Shown: positions 25,701 to 34,495, counted from the stretch's first letter. The stretch: 64,000 nt of DNA from Intestinimonas sp052065695 (GCF_052065695.1 NZ_JBQHTM010000007.1:1-64000); one strand, 5' to 3'. Numbers and translations: made by a program. Notes: generated from the letters alone by a model not told the origin.

Positions 25701-26183
25701 TCACTTGTGGTAATCGGAGCCCTCGTTGATCTTGAAGGCCCGGTAGACCTGCTCCAGCAGCATGACCCGGGCTAGGTGGTGGGGGAAGGTCATGGGGGAC
25801 ATGGACAGCTTCACCCAGGCCTGGGCCTTCAGGGAGGGGTGGAGGCCGTAGGAGCTGCCGATGAGAAAGACCAGATGCTTGGCGCTGCTCAGGCTCCAGT
25901 CGGATACCAGCTTGGCCAGGTCCTCGCTGGAGCACAGCTTCCCCTCCACGCACAGGGCCACCAGGCTGGAGTTGGGGGGCAGCTTGGCACGGACGGCGGC
26001 GGCCTCCTTCTCCAAGGCGGCGTCGATCTGGGCCCGGGAGGGCGACTTGGGCAGCCGCTCCTCGGGGAGCTCTGTCAGGGTGAGGCGGCAGTAGCCCCCC
26101 AGCCGCTTGACGTACTCCGCCGCCGCCTCGGTATAGAATTTCTCCTTCAGCTTCCCCACACAGAGGATGTGAACGTCCAGCAT
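25701..26183 (-). CDS. rlmH: 23S rRNA (pseudouridine1915-N3)-methyltransferase
   Basis: 160 residues with the SPOUT-type RlmH landmarks: VGKLKEKFYTEAAAEYVKRL, then KHLVFLIGSSYGL (the knot glycine-rich segment) and the C-terminal LSMSPMTFPHHLARVMLLEQ followed by VYRAFKINEGSDYHK. RlmH methylates Psi1915 in helix 69 of 23S rRNA. In many Firmicutes rlmH lies near the wal operon, as here. It begins 10 bp from the stop of walJ, so the two are probably cotranscribed. Confidence 0.95.
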   Translation of the reverse strand: MLDVHILCVGKLKEKFYTEAAAEYVKRLGGYCRLTLTELPEERLPKSPSRAQIDAALEKEAAAVRAKLPPNSSLVALCVEGKLCSSEDLAKLVSDWSLSSAKHLVFLIGSSYGLHPSLKAQAWVKLSMSPMTFPHHLARVMLLEQVYRAFKINEGSDYHK

Positions 26184-26193
26184 AGCGGCCTCC

Positions 26194-26979
26194 TTATACG
26201 GTGTAGACGGGTCCGGTCTGGTCCCGGGGGGCCACCGCCAGGGTGAGGCCCGGCTCCCGGGCGCCGTGGTCGCTCAGAATGGCGCTGACGGCATCAAAGG
26301 CCCGCTGGGGGGTGTTGTTCTCCCTGGACAGGTGGGCCAGCACCACGGCCCGGGCGCCTCCGTCCACGGCGGAGAGGGCCAGGGCGCCTCCGTCCTCGTT
26401 GGACAGGTGGCCCTTTTCCCCCAGGATGCGGGCCTGGAGGTAGTAGGGGTAGCGTCCGGAGCGGACCCAGTCGGGGTCGTGATTGGCCTCCACCAGCACC
26501 AGCTGGGCCCCCGCCATGCCGTCCCGGACGGCCTGGGTCACCACCCCCAGGTCAGTGACCAGGGCGGCCTTCCGGTCCCCGCTGGAGACGGCGAAGCCCA
26601 TGGGCTCGGCGGCATCGTGGGAGATGGGAAAGGTCTCCACGTCCAGGCCCCCCACGGTGAAGCTGCTCCCCGGGGCGCAGGTCCGGACCACGTCCTCCAG
26701 GGCGGCGATGCGGTAGCACAGCTGCCGGGCGGTGCCGGGGCTGGTGTAGACCGGCAGGCGGAACCGCTTATGTAGGGTGGCAAGGCCGGAGATGTGGTCG
26801 GCGTGCTCATGGGTGATGAGGACCCCGGCCAGAGATTCCGGCGGGATGTTCAGCCCGGCCAGGGCGGTGCAGATCCGGCGGCAGGAGATGCCCGCGTCCA
26901 GCAGCAGATGGGTCTCCCCGTCGGAGAGGAGGGCGCAGTTGCCGGAGGAGCCGCTGGCCAGTGTGGTCAATGTCAGCAA
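26194..26979 (-). CDS. walJ: WalJ/YycJ-type metallo-beta-lactamase-fold hydrolase
   Basis: 261 residues with MBL-fold motifs: LASGSSGNCALLSDGETHLLLDAG-type start, the HEHADH metal site and a later VEANHD motif, matching YycJ/WalJ. WalJ proteins are associated with WalRK signalling and are thought to be nucleases linked to DNA replication or cell division. Here walJ is on the opposite strand from walRK-yycHI and is paired with rlmH, so the usual operon is split around the murA/nudix divergent region. Confidence 0.88.
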   Translation of the reverse strand: MLTLTTLASGSSGNCALLSDGETHLLLDAGISCRRICTALAGLNIPPESLAGVLITHEHADHISGLATLHKRFRLPVYTSPGTARQLCYRIAALEDVVRTCAPGSSFTVGGLDVETFPISHDAAEPMGFAVSSGDRKAALVTDLGVVTQAVRDGMAGAQLVLVEANHDPDWVRSGRYPYYLQARILGEKGHLSNEDGGALALSAVDGGARAVVLAHLSRENNTPQRAFDAVSAILSDHGAREPGLTLAVAPRDQTGPVYTV

Positions 26980-27024
26980 TGGTAATCGCTCCCAGTGTTC
27001 ATGTCAGTATGCTTGCAAATGTGC

Positions 27025-27060
27025 AAAAAACATGGGCGGCAGGTCCTGAAACCGCCGCCC
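27025..27060 (-). terminator. terminator downstream of murA
   Basis: GGGCGGC / GCCGCCC stem followed by ATG and six Ts on the minus strand, just past the murA stop. It separates murA from walJ. Confidence 0.8.
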
Positions 27061-27073
27061 TCATGTTACATTC

Positions 27074-28375
27074 TCAGCCCACGGAGGCCTGGGCCTTCTC
27101 CTCGTCGGGGGTGACCACCACGCGGATGTCGGCCCCCACGCCGGAGAGCTTGCGGACGATGTCCTCATAGCCCCGCTCGATATAGTGGATGCAGTCCACC
27201 TCGGTGGTGCCCTCGGCGGCCAGACCGGCGATGACCATGGCGGCGCCGGCCCGGAGGTCACAGGCCTGCACCGGGGCGCCGGTGAGCTTGTCCACCCCTT
27301 CAATGACGGCGATCTTGCCGTCCACCTGTACCTTGGCCCCCATGCGGCGGATCTCGTCCACATAGCGGTAGCGGCTGTCCCAGACGCCCTCGGTGATGAC
27401 GCTGGTGCCCTCCGCCAGGCACAGGGCCACGGCGATCTGGGGCTGCATGTCGGTGGGGAAGCCGGGGTAGGGCAGTGTCTTTACGTTGGTGCGGGTGAGC
27501 CGGCGGTTGGGGTCCCGGCGGACCAGTACGGAGTCGTCGGACTCCTCCACCTCCACCCCCATCTCCACCAGCTTGGCGGTGATGCAGTCCAGGTGCTTGG
27601 GGATCACGTTCTTGATGCGGACCTCGCCGCCGGCGGCGGCTACGGCGGCCATATAGGTGCCCGCCTCGATCTGGTCGGGAATGATGGAGTAGGTGCCGCC
27701 GCTCAGACGGTCCACGCCCCGGATCTTGATGACGTCGGTGCCGGCCCCCATAATGTCGGCCCCCATAGAGTTGAGGAAGTTGGCCAGATCCACGATGTGG
27801 GGCTCCTTGGCGGCGTTTTCAATGATGGTCATACCTTTGGCCAGCACGGCGGCCAGCATGATGTTCATGGTGGCCCCCACGGAGACGATGTCCAGGTAGA
27901 CCTGCCCCCCCTGGAGGCGGCCCCCCTGGGCCCTGGCGTTGATATAGCCGCCGCTCACGTCCACGTCGGCCCCCATGGCCACAAAGCCCTTGATGTGCTG
28001 GTCGATGGGGCGGGCCCCCAGGTGGCAGCCTCCCGGAGGCGGCACCTGGGAGAAGCCGAACCGGCCCAGCAGGGCGCCGATGAGATAATAGGAGGCCCGG
28101 ATCTGCCGGGCCATCCCGTCGGGTACCTTGGCGTTGCGGATGTGGGTGCAGTCGATGTCCACCGTGGTCCGGTCCACGGTGCGCACATCGGCGCCCAACT
28201 CCTGGAGGATCTTCAAAAGAAGGGTCACGTCGCTGATCTGGGGGATGTTCTCGATCCGGCACACGCCGTCCACCAGCAGGGCGGCGGGAATGATGGCCAC
28301 CGCGGCGTTTTTGGCGCCGCTGATCTCGATCTCTCCGTACAGCGGTCTGCCCCCGTGAATCACATACTTCGTCAA
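27074..28375 (-). CDS. murA: UDP-N-acetylglucosamine 1-carboxyvinyltransferase
   Basis: 433 residues beginning at TTG 28375, where MTKYVIHGGRPLYGEIEISG matches the conserved MurA start; the ATG-based longer frame adds 95 unlikely residues. Catalytic cysteine C117 lies in PPPGGCHLGARPIDQH (E. coli Cys115). ISGAKNAAV (UDP-GlcNAc binding) and the YPGFPTDMQPQ loop are present. It catalyses the first committed step of peptidoglycan synthesis. It is divergent from the nudix-walRK operon, linking wall synthesis and wall stress genes. A ribosome site AGAAGGTG precedes the TTG. Confidence 0.95.
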   Translation of the reverse strand: MTKYVIHGGRPLYGEIEISGAKNAAVAIIPAALLVDGVCRIENIPQISDVTLLLKILQELGADVRTVDRTTVDIDCTHIRNAKVPDGMARQIRASYYLIGALLGRFGFSQVPPPGGCHLGARPIDQHIKGFVAMGADVDVSGGYINARAQGGRLQGGQVYLDIVSVGATMNIMLAAVLAKGMTIIENAAKEPHIVDLANFLNSMGADIMGAGTDVIKIRGVDRLSGGTYSIIPDQIEAGTYMAAVAAAGGEVRIKNVIPKHLDCITAKLVEMGVEVEESDDSVLVRRDPNRRLTRTNVKTLPYPGFPTDMQPQIAVALCLAEGTSVITEGVWDSRYRYVDEIRRMGAKVQVDGKIAVIEGVDKLTGAPVQACDLRAGAAMVIAGLAAEGTTEVDCIHYIERGYEDIVRKLSGVGADIRVVVTPDEEKAQASVG

Positions 28376-28615
28376 AACCGCACCTTCTATTCTCCCGCAC
28401 CCTCCGGCTCGCCGAAGGGGCGCGTCAAGGGCCGGGAAATGGTCCCAGGCCCGGTAAATGTTTCTTTTACAGGCGGACGCCCACAGGTGCCCGCTCCGAT
28501 GCGATGATATTATACCATCCCTAGTATGTAAAAGCAAAAGAAATTTTACACGAATGTTACGGCTTTCTCCACTGGAAATCTTTTCTTTTGCCGGTGTGTC
28601 TGAGACTGCCGGTGA

Positions 28616-28644
28616 TTGCAGTCCACAGCAAACCGTGGTATACT
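28616..28644 (+). promoter_or_regulatory. sigma-A promoter of the nudix-walRK operon
   Basis: TTGCAG, a 17-bp spacer, TATACT. It lies 32 bp before the nudix start codon, giving a leader of about 25 nt. Confidence 0.75.
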
Positions 28645-28675
28645 GATTTTGATTCTGCAAACAGGAGCGGTGGAC

Positions 28676-29212
28676 ATGGAAATGTATGAAAAAACGGTAT
28701 CCAGCAAGCCGATCTTTAAAGGCGTCATCGTGGACCTGAGGGTGGATCGGGTGACCCTGCCCAACGGCGCTGAGTCAAGCCGTGAGGTGGTCTCCCATCC
28801 GGGCGGCGTGTGCGTGGTGCCCTACCACGACAACGGCACCGTCACCGTGGTGCGGCAGTTCCGCTACCCCTTCGGCAAGGTCATCACCGAGCTGCCTGCC
28901 GGCAAGCTGGAGCGCGGGGAGGACCACCGCCTGGCCGGCATCCGCGAGCTGGAGGAGGAGACCGGTCTCACCGCCGATTCCTTTGAATATCTAGGCGGAC
29001 TGCTGTCCTCGCCGGGCTTTTCCGACGAGGTGATTCACCTCTATCTGGCCCGGGGGCTCCACCAGGGACCCTGCCACCCCGACCCCGACGAGTTTCTGGA
29101 ATTGGACCGGGTGCCCTTTGAATCGCTGTTGGAGCAGGCCATGGACGGCCGGCTCCAGGACGCCAAGACCGTGGCCGGGCTGCTCAAGACCAAAGTGCTG
29201 CTGGGCCTGTGA
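28676..29212 (+). CDS. nudix hydrolase, ADP-ribose pyrophosphatase type
   Basis: 178 residues with a complete nudix box (G-KLERG-E-DHRLAGI-REL-EE-TGL, residues about 81-103) and the ADP-ribose pyrophosphatase hallmark of SSPGFSDEVIHLYLA downstream. The enzyme hydrolyses ADP-ribose to AMP and ribose 5-phosphate. ATG 28676 follows AGGAGCGG. It is 34 bp upstream of walR and shares its promoter, so it is the first gene of the wal operon here. Confidence 0.88.
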   Translation: MEMYEKTVSSKPIFKGVIVDLRVDRVTLPNGAESSREVVSHPGGVCVVPYHDNGTVTVVRQFRYPFGKVITELPAGKLERGEDHRLAGIRELEEETGLTADSFEYLGGLLSSPGFSDEVIHLYLARGLHQGPCHPDPDEFLELDRVPFESLLEQAMDGRLQDAKTVAGLLKTKVLLGL

Positions 29213-29246
29213 CCGACACCGACATGGACAAGCTGGGAGGCGTAAA

Positions 29247-29951
29247 ATGGGAAAGACCATTCTGATCGTGGAGGACGAGAAGAACATCGTCGACATTCTC
29301 AATTATAACCTGACCAAAGAGGGCTATACCGCCCTGGAGGCCTACGACGGGGAGGCCGGGCTGCAGCTGGCTCTGGAGCAGGACCCCGACCTCATCCTGC
29401 TGGACCTGATGCTGCCCAAGAAGAACGGCTTCGACGTCTGTCGGGAGATCCGGCAGGCGGGGCGCACCACCCCCATCCTCATGCTCACCGCCCGTGAGGA
29501 GGAGACCGACAAGGTCCTGGGCCTGGAGCTGGGGGCCGACGACTATATCACAAAGCCTTTCTCCATGCGGGAGCTCATGGCCCGGGTGAAGGCCAACATC
29601 CGACGCAGCAACATGGTCCCGGCGGAGCCCTCTGCCAAGCCGGCTGCCGGCCGTCTGGAGCTGGGGCGCATCACCATCGACACCGACCTGCTCATGGCCT
29701 ATAAGGACGGCGCCCCTCTGGACCTGACCCAGCGGGAGTATGAGCTGCTGAAGTTCCTGGCCTCCAATCCGGGGAAGGTCTTCTCCCGGGAGGCCCTCAT
29801 GGAGAACGTGTGGAACTACGAGGGCTACGTGGGCGACGTCCGGGCGGTGGATGTGGCCGTCCGCCGCCTGCGCGAAAAAGTGGAGGACGACCCGGCGAGT
29901 CCCCAGTTTGTGGTGACCCGCCGCGGCCTGGGTTATCTCTTCAACGCCTGA
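29247..29951 (+). CDS. walR: WalR-like OmpR-family response regulator
   Basis: 234 residues. Receiver domain (residues 1-120) with acidic pair E9/D10, phosphoacceptor D53 in LILLDLMLP, T in MLTAREE and K in DDYITKPF. The C-terminal winged helix ends RAVDVAVRRLREKVEDD...RGLGYLFNA. With the downstream kinase and YycH/YycI genes this is the WalR/YycF essential wall-homeostasis regulator. ATG 29247 is preceded by GGGAGG. The last 22 codons are repeated twice more downstream (see repeats), each ending in the same stop codon. Confidence 0.9.
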   Translation: MGKTILIVEDEKNIVDILNYNLTKEGYTALEAYDGEAGLQLALEQDPDLILLDLMLPKKNGFDVCREIRQAGRTTPILMLTAREEETDKVLGLELGADDYITKPFSMRELMARVKANIRRSNMVPAEPSAKPAAGRLELGRITIDTDLLMAYKDGAPLDLTQREYELLKFLASNPGKVFSREALMENVWNYEGYVGDVRAVDVAVRRLREKVEDDPASPQFVVTRRGLGYLFNA

Positions 29952-29964
29952 ATTCTCAAACTGC

Positions 29965-30119
29965 TCGGGCCGGGCCGTCCACCACCGGGCCCCATCGCAG
30001 ATGGGACCGCCGTCAGGCGGTACAGGGTGCCTGCGGCACTCTGGCGCAGGGGCAATTCACTTGCCCTGAGCATGTGAAGTCATCTGTGGGGTCCCCGTGG
30101 GGCGGAAGCCCCATGGGGA
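29965..30119 (+). other. structured RNA-like element, walR unit 1
   Basis: About 155 bp with four predicted hairpins. The last is CCCC-GTGGGGC, tetraloop GGAA, GCCCCAT-GGGG. The core GGGGCAATTCACTTGCCC and the following TGGGGTCCCC are shared with the elements before tyrA, where they lie in inverse orientation. Confidence 0.65.
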
Positions 30120-30202
30120 ATGGACGACCCGGCGAGTCCCCAGTTTGTGGTGACCAGGCGTGGTTTGGGCTACCTCTTCAACGCCTGAACCCCTAAACCG
30201 CT

Positions 30203-30357
30203 CGGGCCGGGTCGGCCTCCACAGGGCCCCATCGCAGATGGGACCGCCGTCAGGCGGTACAGGGTGCCTACGGCACCTTGGCGCAGGGGCAATTCATTTG
30301 CCCTGAGCATGTCAAGTCCTCTGCGGGGTCCCCGTGCGGCGGGAGCCGCATGGGGAG
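30203..30357 (+). other. structured RNA-like element, walR unit 2
   Basis: Same element as in unit 1 with about 15 percent differences. In the last hairpin GTGGGGC/GCCCCAT of unit 1 becomes GTGCGGC/GCCGCAT, a paired G-to-C and C-to-G change, and the loop GGAA becomes GGGA; both fit the GNRA tetraloop rule. Covariation argues for selection on RNA structure. Confidence 0.65.
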
Positions 30358-30472
30358 ATGGACGACCCGGCAAGTCCCCAGTTTGTGGTGACCCGCCGCG
30401 GCCTGGGTTATCTCTTCAACGCCTGAGCATCTCCCACGCCCCAATCACGCCTGAGAAAGGAGGTCCGCTCCC

Positions 30473-32251
30473 ATGTTTCGCTCTCTCCATATGAAGCTGG
30501 TGCTCATCATGGTGCTGCTCATCATCTCCCTGATGACGGTAGTGGGCGCTTTCCTGATGAACGCTGTGGTGCGGTACTACCTGGACGACTTTAATACCCG
30601 CATGAGCAGCATGTTCTCGGCCCAGGACCTCTATGAGGACCTCACCAGCCCCTATGAGGGGGAGGAGAACGGCGTGGAGGGTCTCCAGGACGTGCTCAGG
30701 GCCAATATGGGCGAGTTGGGCGTGGACGGGCGTACCCGCTACTATTTTATTCTGGACGGTACCACCGGAGCCTATCTGGCGGGCTCCGACGACCAGCTGG
30801 GCCAGAGTCTGGACAAGAGTCCCAACGTGCTCAGGGCGCTGGCCACCGGGGAACCGGCCACCGGCAGCGACATCACCGCCGACTTCATGGACGTGGCCAT
30901 CCCCATCACCCGGGGCGAGGTGCCCTACATCATCCAGATCTACGATAACCGCCAGACGGTGACCGAGCTCAACAGCTCCATCTTCATGCTCATCATCCAG
31001 GCGCTGATCTTCGGCCTCATCTCCTCGGTGCTTCTCTCCTTCCTGCTGGCCAAGACCATGATCACCCCCATCGAGCGGCTCACCGCCGGCGCCAAGCGGG
31101 TGGCCTCCGGGGATTTTTCCCGGAAGCTGGAGGTGGCCTCCAAGGACGAGATCGGTGTGCTCACCGCCACCTTCAACTCCATGGCCCGGCAGCTCCAGGC
31201 CACCATCCGGGAGGCGGAGAACGAGCGCAACAAGCTGGACACCCTCTTCCTCCACATGACCGACGGCGTGGTGGCCTTCAGCCGGGAGGGCGGGGTGATC
31301 CAGAAGAACCCGGCGGCCGAGGACATGCTGGGCCGCCGCATCCTGCCCGAGGACACCTATGAGAGCCTCTTCGGGGACCTGGCGCCTCTGGACCAGATCC
31401 TGAGCCTGGATCAGCCCGGCTACCAGGAGGCCGAGCGCACCGCCGGAAACCGGAGCCTGGAGCTGCTGCTGGCGCCCTTTGACCAGGAGAGCGGCCAGGG
31501 CGGCGTAATGGTAGTCATTCACGACGTCACCACCCAGCGTCGGAACGAGGAGATGCGCCGGGAGTTTGTGGCCAACGTGTCCCACGAGCTGCGCACCCCC
31601 CTCACCAACATCCGCAGCTACGCAGAGACCCTGGTGGACAGCGCCGGGGACATTCCCCCTGCCATGGAGAAAAACTTCCTGGGGGTCATCCTCAACGAGT
31701 CCGACCGCATGACCCACATCGTCCAGGATCTGCTCACCCTGTCCCGGTTCGACTCCGGCCGCAGCGAGCTCAAGCTGGAGCGTTTCTCCTTCTCCGCCGC
31801 CGTCCGGGACATCTACAACGCCGTGCTCATGGACGCCCAGCGCCACGGCCATACCCTTACCCTGGAGATCGCCGCGGACATTCCCGACATCGTGGGCGAC
31901 CGGGACCGGGTGCTCCAGGTGATGATGAACGTGGTCTCCAACGCCATCAAGTACACCCCCGACGGCGGCCAGATCGCCATTTCCGCCGGACGGAATCCTC
32001 TGCGGGTGTGGATGGAGGTGTCCGACAACGGTATCGGCATCCCCGAGGCCGACCGTCCCCGTATCTTTGAGCGCTTCTACCGGGTGGACAAGGCCCGATC
32101 CCGGGAGTCGGGCGGCACCGGCCTGGGTCTTTCCATCGCCAAGGAGATCGTAGACCGCCACGAGGGCATCATCGCCCTGGTGGACCGGCCGGGCCCCGGC
32201 ACCACCATCCGCATCGAGCTGCCCATCGAGGGACCTGCCCATGGGAAATGA
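30473..32251 (+). CDS. walK: WalK-like sensor histidine kinase
   Basis: 592 residues. Membrane helix about 8-30, extracytoplasmic sensor about 31-165, second helix about 170-190, HAMP about 191-245, PAS about 255-350, then HisKA with H371 in FVANVSHELRTPLTNIRS. The ATPase domain carries NVVSNAIKYTPDGG (N box), DNGIGIPEADR (G1) and GGTGLGLSIAKEIV (G2). Domain order matches WalK/YycG, which senses wall or lipid II state and phosphorylates WalR. ATG 30473 follows AGAAAGGAGG. The 521-bp distance to walR is filled by the repeats above. Confidence 0.93.
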   Translation: MFRSLHMKLVLIMVLLIISLMTVVGAFLMNAVVRYYLDDFNTRMSSMFSAQDLYEDLTSPYEGEENGVEGLQDVLRANMGELGVDGRTRYYFILDGTTGAYLAGSDDQLGQSLDKSPNVLRALATGEPATGSDITADFMDVAIPITRGEVPYIIQIYDNRQTVTELNSSIFMLIIQALIFGLISSVLLSFLLAKTMITPIERLTAGAKRVASGDFSRKLEVASKDEIGVLTATFNSMARQLQATIREAENERNKLDTLFLHMTDGVVAFSREGGVIQKNPAAEDMLGRRILPEDTYESLFGDLAPLDQILSLDQPGYQEAERTAGNRSLELLLAPFDQESGQGGVMVVIHDVTTQRRNEEMRREFVANVSHELRTPLTNIRSYAETLVDSAGDIPPAMEKNFLGVILNESDRMTHIVQDLLTLSRFDSGRSELKLERFSFSAAVRDIYNAVLMDAQRHGHTLTLEIAADIPDIVGDRDRVLQVMMNVVSNAIKYTPDGGQIAISAGRNPLRVWMEVSDNGIGIPEADRPRIFERFYRVDKARSRESGGTGLGLSIAKEIVDRHEGIIALVDRPGPGTTIRIELPIEGPAHGK

Positions 32252-33623
32252 GAAAAATCGCTCCCTCATCGAGTGGGGGAAGAACGTGCTCATCGTGCTG
32301 CTGGCCCTGTCGGCGCTGTACCTGTTGGGCCGCACACAGCTCTACGTAGACGGCGCCGCCAGCGGCGGCCACCTGCTGTCCGGTCTGAAGTCCATTTTTT
32401 CCGAGGAGGAGCCCGTCTCCCCCAGCCAGGTGCTGGGGGACTGGAGCCAGGGCACCCTGCCCCGCCCGGTCCGCATGGTGGTCCTCACGGCCCAGGGCAG
32501 CGCCGGCATCCAGTACGACAACACCGCTCTGGACAGCCTCTTTCTGGAGTTCACCAATCCCTTGGCCGACGCTCTCACCGGCGCTGGAGCGCCGGAGCAG
32601 GTCAGTGAGGAGGAATTCCAGGCCGCGCTGAGCGCCCAGCGACCCGGGATCTATCTGGATCTTCTGGGGCGGGTGCCGCTGGCCAACCTGACGGCCTGGC
32701 TCAGCGGCGGCCGGGCAGTGAACACCGATCTGACCCAGAGCGTCCGCCGGATGCTCCTCACCCTGGATGAGGACGGCCGGGTGATGCTCTACTTCATTGA
32801 CGAGAACACCGGCAATTGCTATGTCTCCGAGACGGCCTCCGATCTGGCCCAGCGGCTGGAGCGGTTCGTGGCAGGGGTCTCGCCCAACGGTGCCTCCTTT
32901 GCCTTCCAAAGCGGGGAGGCCTACGCCAGCCTGGCGCCCTATACGCTGCTGGGGGGCGGTGTCCCGCCCCAGCCGGACCGGTTCTCCGTGGCCAATCCGG
33001 TCCCCATCACCGACGGCGAGGAGGACTACGGCGACGCCTTTGAGGCTCTGGTCCGGAGCTTGTCCTTCCAGCCTCAGTCTATGTCCTACCGGAGCCGGGA
33101 CGGCGTCACCATCCAGGAGGGCTCGGAGAAGCTGCGCTTCAGTAACAGCGGCCAGGTGACCTACGAGGCCGCCGAGCGCAGCGATCCCCGTTTTCCCCTC
33201 CAGGGCCTGAGCCAGAACCCCACGGAGTGGGAGCTGGTGGGGAGCGCCTGGGCTTTTGTGGAGCGTGTCTTTCAGACCAGTTCCGCCTCCTCGCTGTGCG
33301 GGGACGCGCGGCTGTATGTCCAGGGCCTGGAGGAGACGGAGGACGGTGTGGCCGTCCTCATCGGCTACCAGCTGGACGGCGCTGCCGTGCTGGTGGGACA
33401 GCTGGGCTATGCCGCCCGCATCGAGATTTCCGACGGCGCCATCACCGGGTTCCAGCTCCAGCTGCGCAAGTACACCTACTTGCAGCAGGGGCCCCAGGTA
33501 CTGCCGGAGCTCCAGGCCACCGCCGCACTGGAGGCGCAGAAGGCCCAGGGCTCGGAGCTGCTGCTCTACTACTATGACGATCTGCGCGGCGACGAGGTCA
33601 CCGCGGACTGGGGCGCGTTCTGA
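32241..33623 (+). CDS. yycH: YycH-like regulator of WalK
   Basis: 460 residues: short cytoplasmic start, one membrane helix (about residues 14-32, VLIVLLALSALYLLGRTQLY) and a large extracytoplasmic domain. Length, topology and position between walK and yycI fit YycH, which with YycI contacts WalK transmembrane helices and tunes its activity. It overlaps walK by 11 bp. Confidence 0.8.
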   Translation: MGNEKNRSLIEWGKNVLIVLLALSALYLLGRTQLYVDGAASGGHLLSGLKSIFSEEEPVSPSQVLGDWSQGTLPRPVRMVVLTAQGSAGIQYDNTALDSLFLEFTNPLADALTGAGAPEQVSEEEFQAALSAQRPGIYLDLLGRVPLANLTAWLSGGRAVNTDLTQSVRRMLLTLDEDGRVMLYFIDENTGNCYVSETASDLAQRLERFVAGVSPNGASFAFQSGEAYASLAPYTLLGGGVPPQPDRFSVANPVPITDGEEDYGDAFEALVRSLSFQPQSMSYRSRDGVTIQEGSEKLRFSNSGQVTYEAAERSDPRFPLQGLSQNPTEWELVGSAWAFVERVFQTSSASSLCGDARLYVQGLEETEDGVAVLIGYQLDGAAVLVGQLGYAARIEISDGAITGFQLQLRKYTYLQQGPQVLPELQATAALEAQKAQGSELLLYYYDDLRGDEVTADWGAF

Positions 33624-33652
33624 GTCCGCGCCGCGAGAGGAGGCGAGGCATC

Positions 33653-34495
33653 CTGGAGTGGTCTAAGCTGAAGAATATCATCATCATCATGCTGGCCTGC
33701 GTGAACTTCTTTTTGCTGGTGCTGGTGCTCCACCGCCAGCAGGAGATCCAGAGCTACTCGGAGAACGCCCGGGAGGATGCCATCACCGTGCTGTGGAACA
33801 CCTGTCGGATTGAGCTGGACCGGGAGCTGCTGCCGGAGGAGATGGAGCTTTTGCCCATGGTGGTGCAGCGGGATCAGGCCCTGGAGCAGAGCCAGGCCGC
33901 CGCGCTGCTGGGTGAACTGACGGCCACGCCGTCGGACTCCATGCGGTATGAGGGGGCCAACGGCGCCGCTCAATTTTATATCAACGGCGCCTTTTCCGCG
34001 GAGTTCGTGCAGGGGGCCTATCCGGTGGGCGAGAGCACGCCGGAGGAATTTGCCCTCACCCTCATGGAGGGTCTTGGGATCGACGCCCAGGTGCAGGCGG
34101 CCGACACCGCCGCCTGGCCCCGGCAGGCGGTGGTCATCGTCCGGGAGAGCTGGGAGGGTGTCCCCATCTTCGACTGCACCGCCACCCTGGTCTTTCAGGA
34201 CGGCGAGCTGCGGGAGATCCAGCGGGACACCAGCCACCGCCTGGTGGGCACGCCCCAGCCCGTCAGCAGTGAGGGCTGTCTGGACACGGTGACGCTGCTA
34301 CTGCGGTTTGCCGACTATGTCAAGCAGAACAGCCGTGTGTGCAGCCAGATCACCGGCTTTTCCGCCGGCTACGCCATGGACGCCCAGACGGAGCCCACCC
34401 GGCTGATCCCCACCTGGTACGTGACCACCGACAACGGCGCCTACTACTGGAACGCCGTCACCGGCGACATCCGCCCGGAGCAGGCGGACACCTGA
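33653..34495 (+). CDS. yycI: YycI-like regulator of WalK, probable CTG start
   Basis: 280 residues if read from CTG 33653 as (M)EWSKLKNIIIIMLACVNFF, which matches the MDWSKxKNIxI start of YycI and preserves a full membrane helix. GAGAGGAGG lies nine bases upstream. The first ATG in frame is at 33689 and would remove half the helix; an ATC at 33650 is the other possible start. The rest is an extracytoplasmic domain ending YWNAVTGDIRPEQADT, where YWNAVTGDI is a PepSY/YycI-like ending. It is the last gene of the wal operon. Confidence 0.75.
   Translation: MEWSKLKNIIIIMLACVNFFLLVLVLHRQQEIQSYSENAREDAITVLWNTCRIELDRELLPEEMELLPMVVQRDQALEQSQAAALLGELTATPSDSMRYEGANGAAQFYINGAFSAEFVQGAYPVGESTPEEFALTLMEGLGIDAQVQAADTAAWPRQAVVIVRESWEGVPIFDCTATLVFQDGELREIQRDTSHRLVGTPQPVSSEGCLDTVTLLLRFADYVKQNSRVCSQITGFSAGYAMDAQTEPTRLIPTWYVTTDNGAYYWNAVTGDIRPEQADT

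Larger units (their letters stand above)
29885..30426 (+). repeat. 2.3 tandem units: walR 3' end plus structured element
   Basis: Units begin at 29885, 30122 and 30360 (237-238 bp period). Each starts with the last 22 codons and stop of walR, followed (in units 1 and 2) by about 170 bp of GC-rich structured DNA. Copy 2 of the gene end differs from copy 1 by six altered codons, all synonymous; copy 3 differs by one, also synonymous. The structured part has hairpins ACCGCCGTCAGGCGGT, GTGCC/GGCAC, GGGCAA/TTGCCC and CCCCGTGGGGC-GGAA-GCCCCATGGGG. The repeat lies in the walR-walK transcript. Confidence 0.92.

Noticed and set aside
29952..30472. Short open frames within the walR-walK repeat region
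   Set aside because: They run through hairpins and differ between the two repeat units in ways that do not preserve protein, apart from the walR-end copies.
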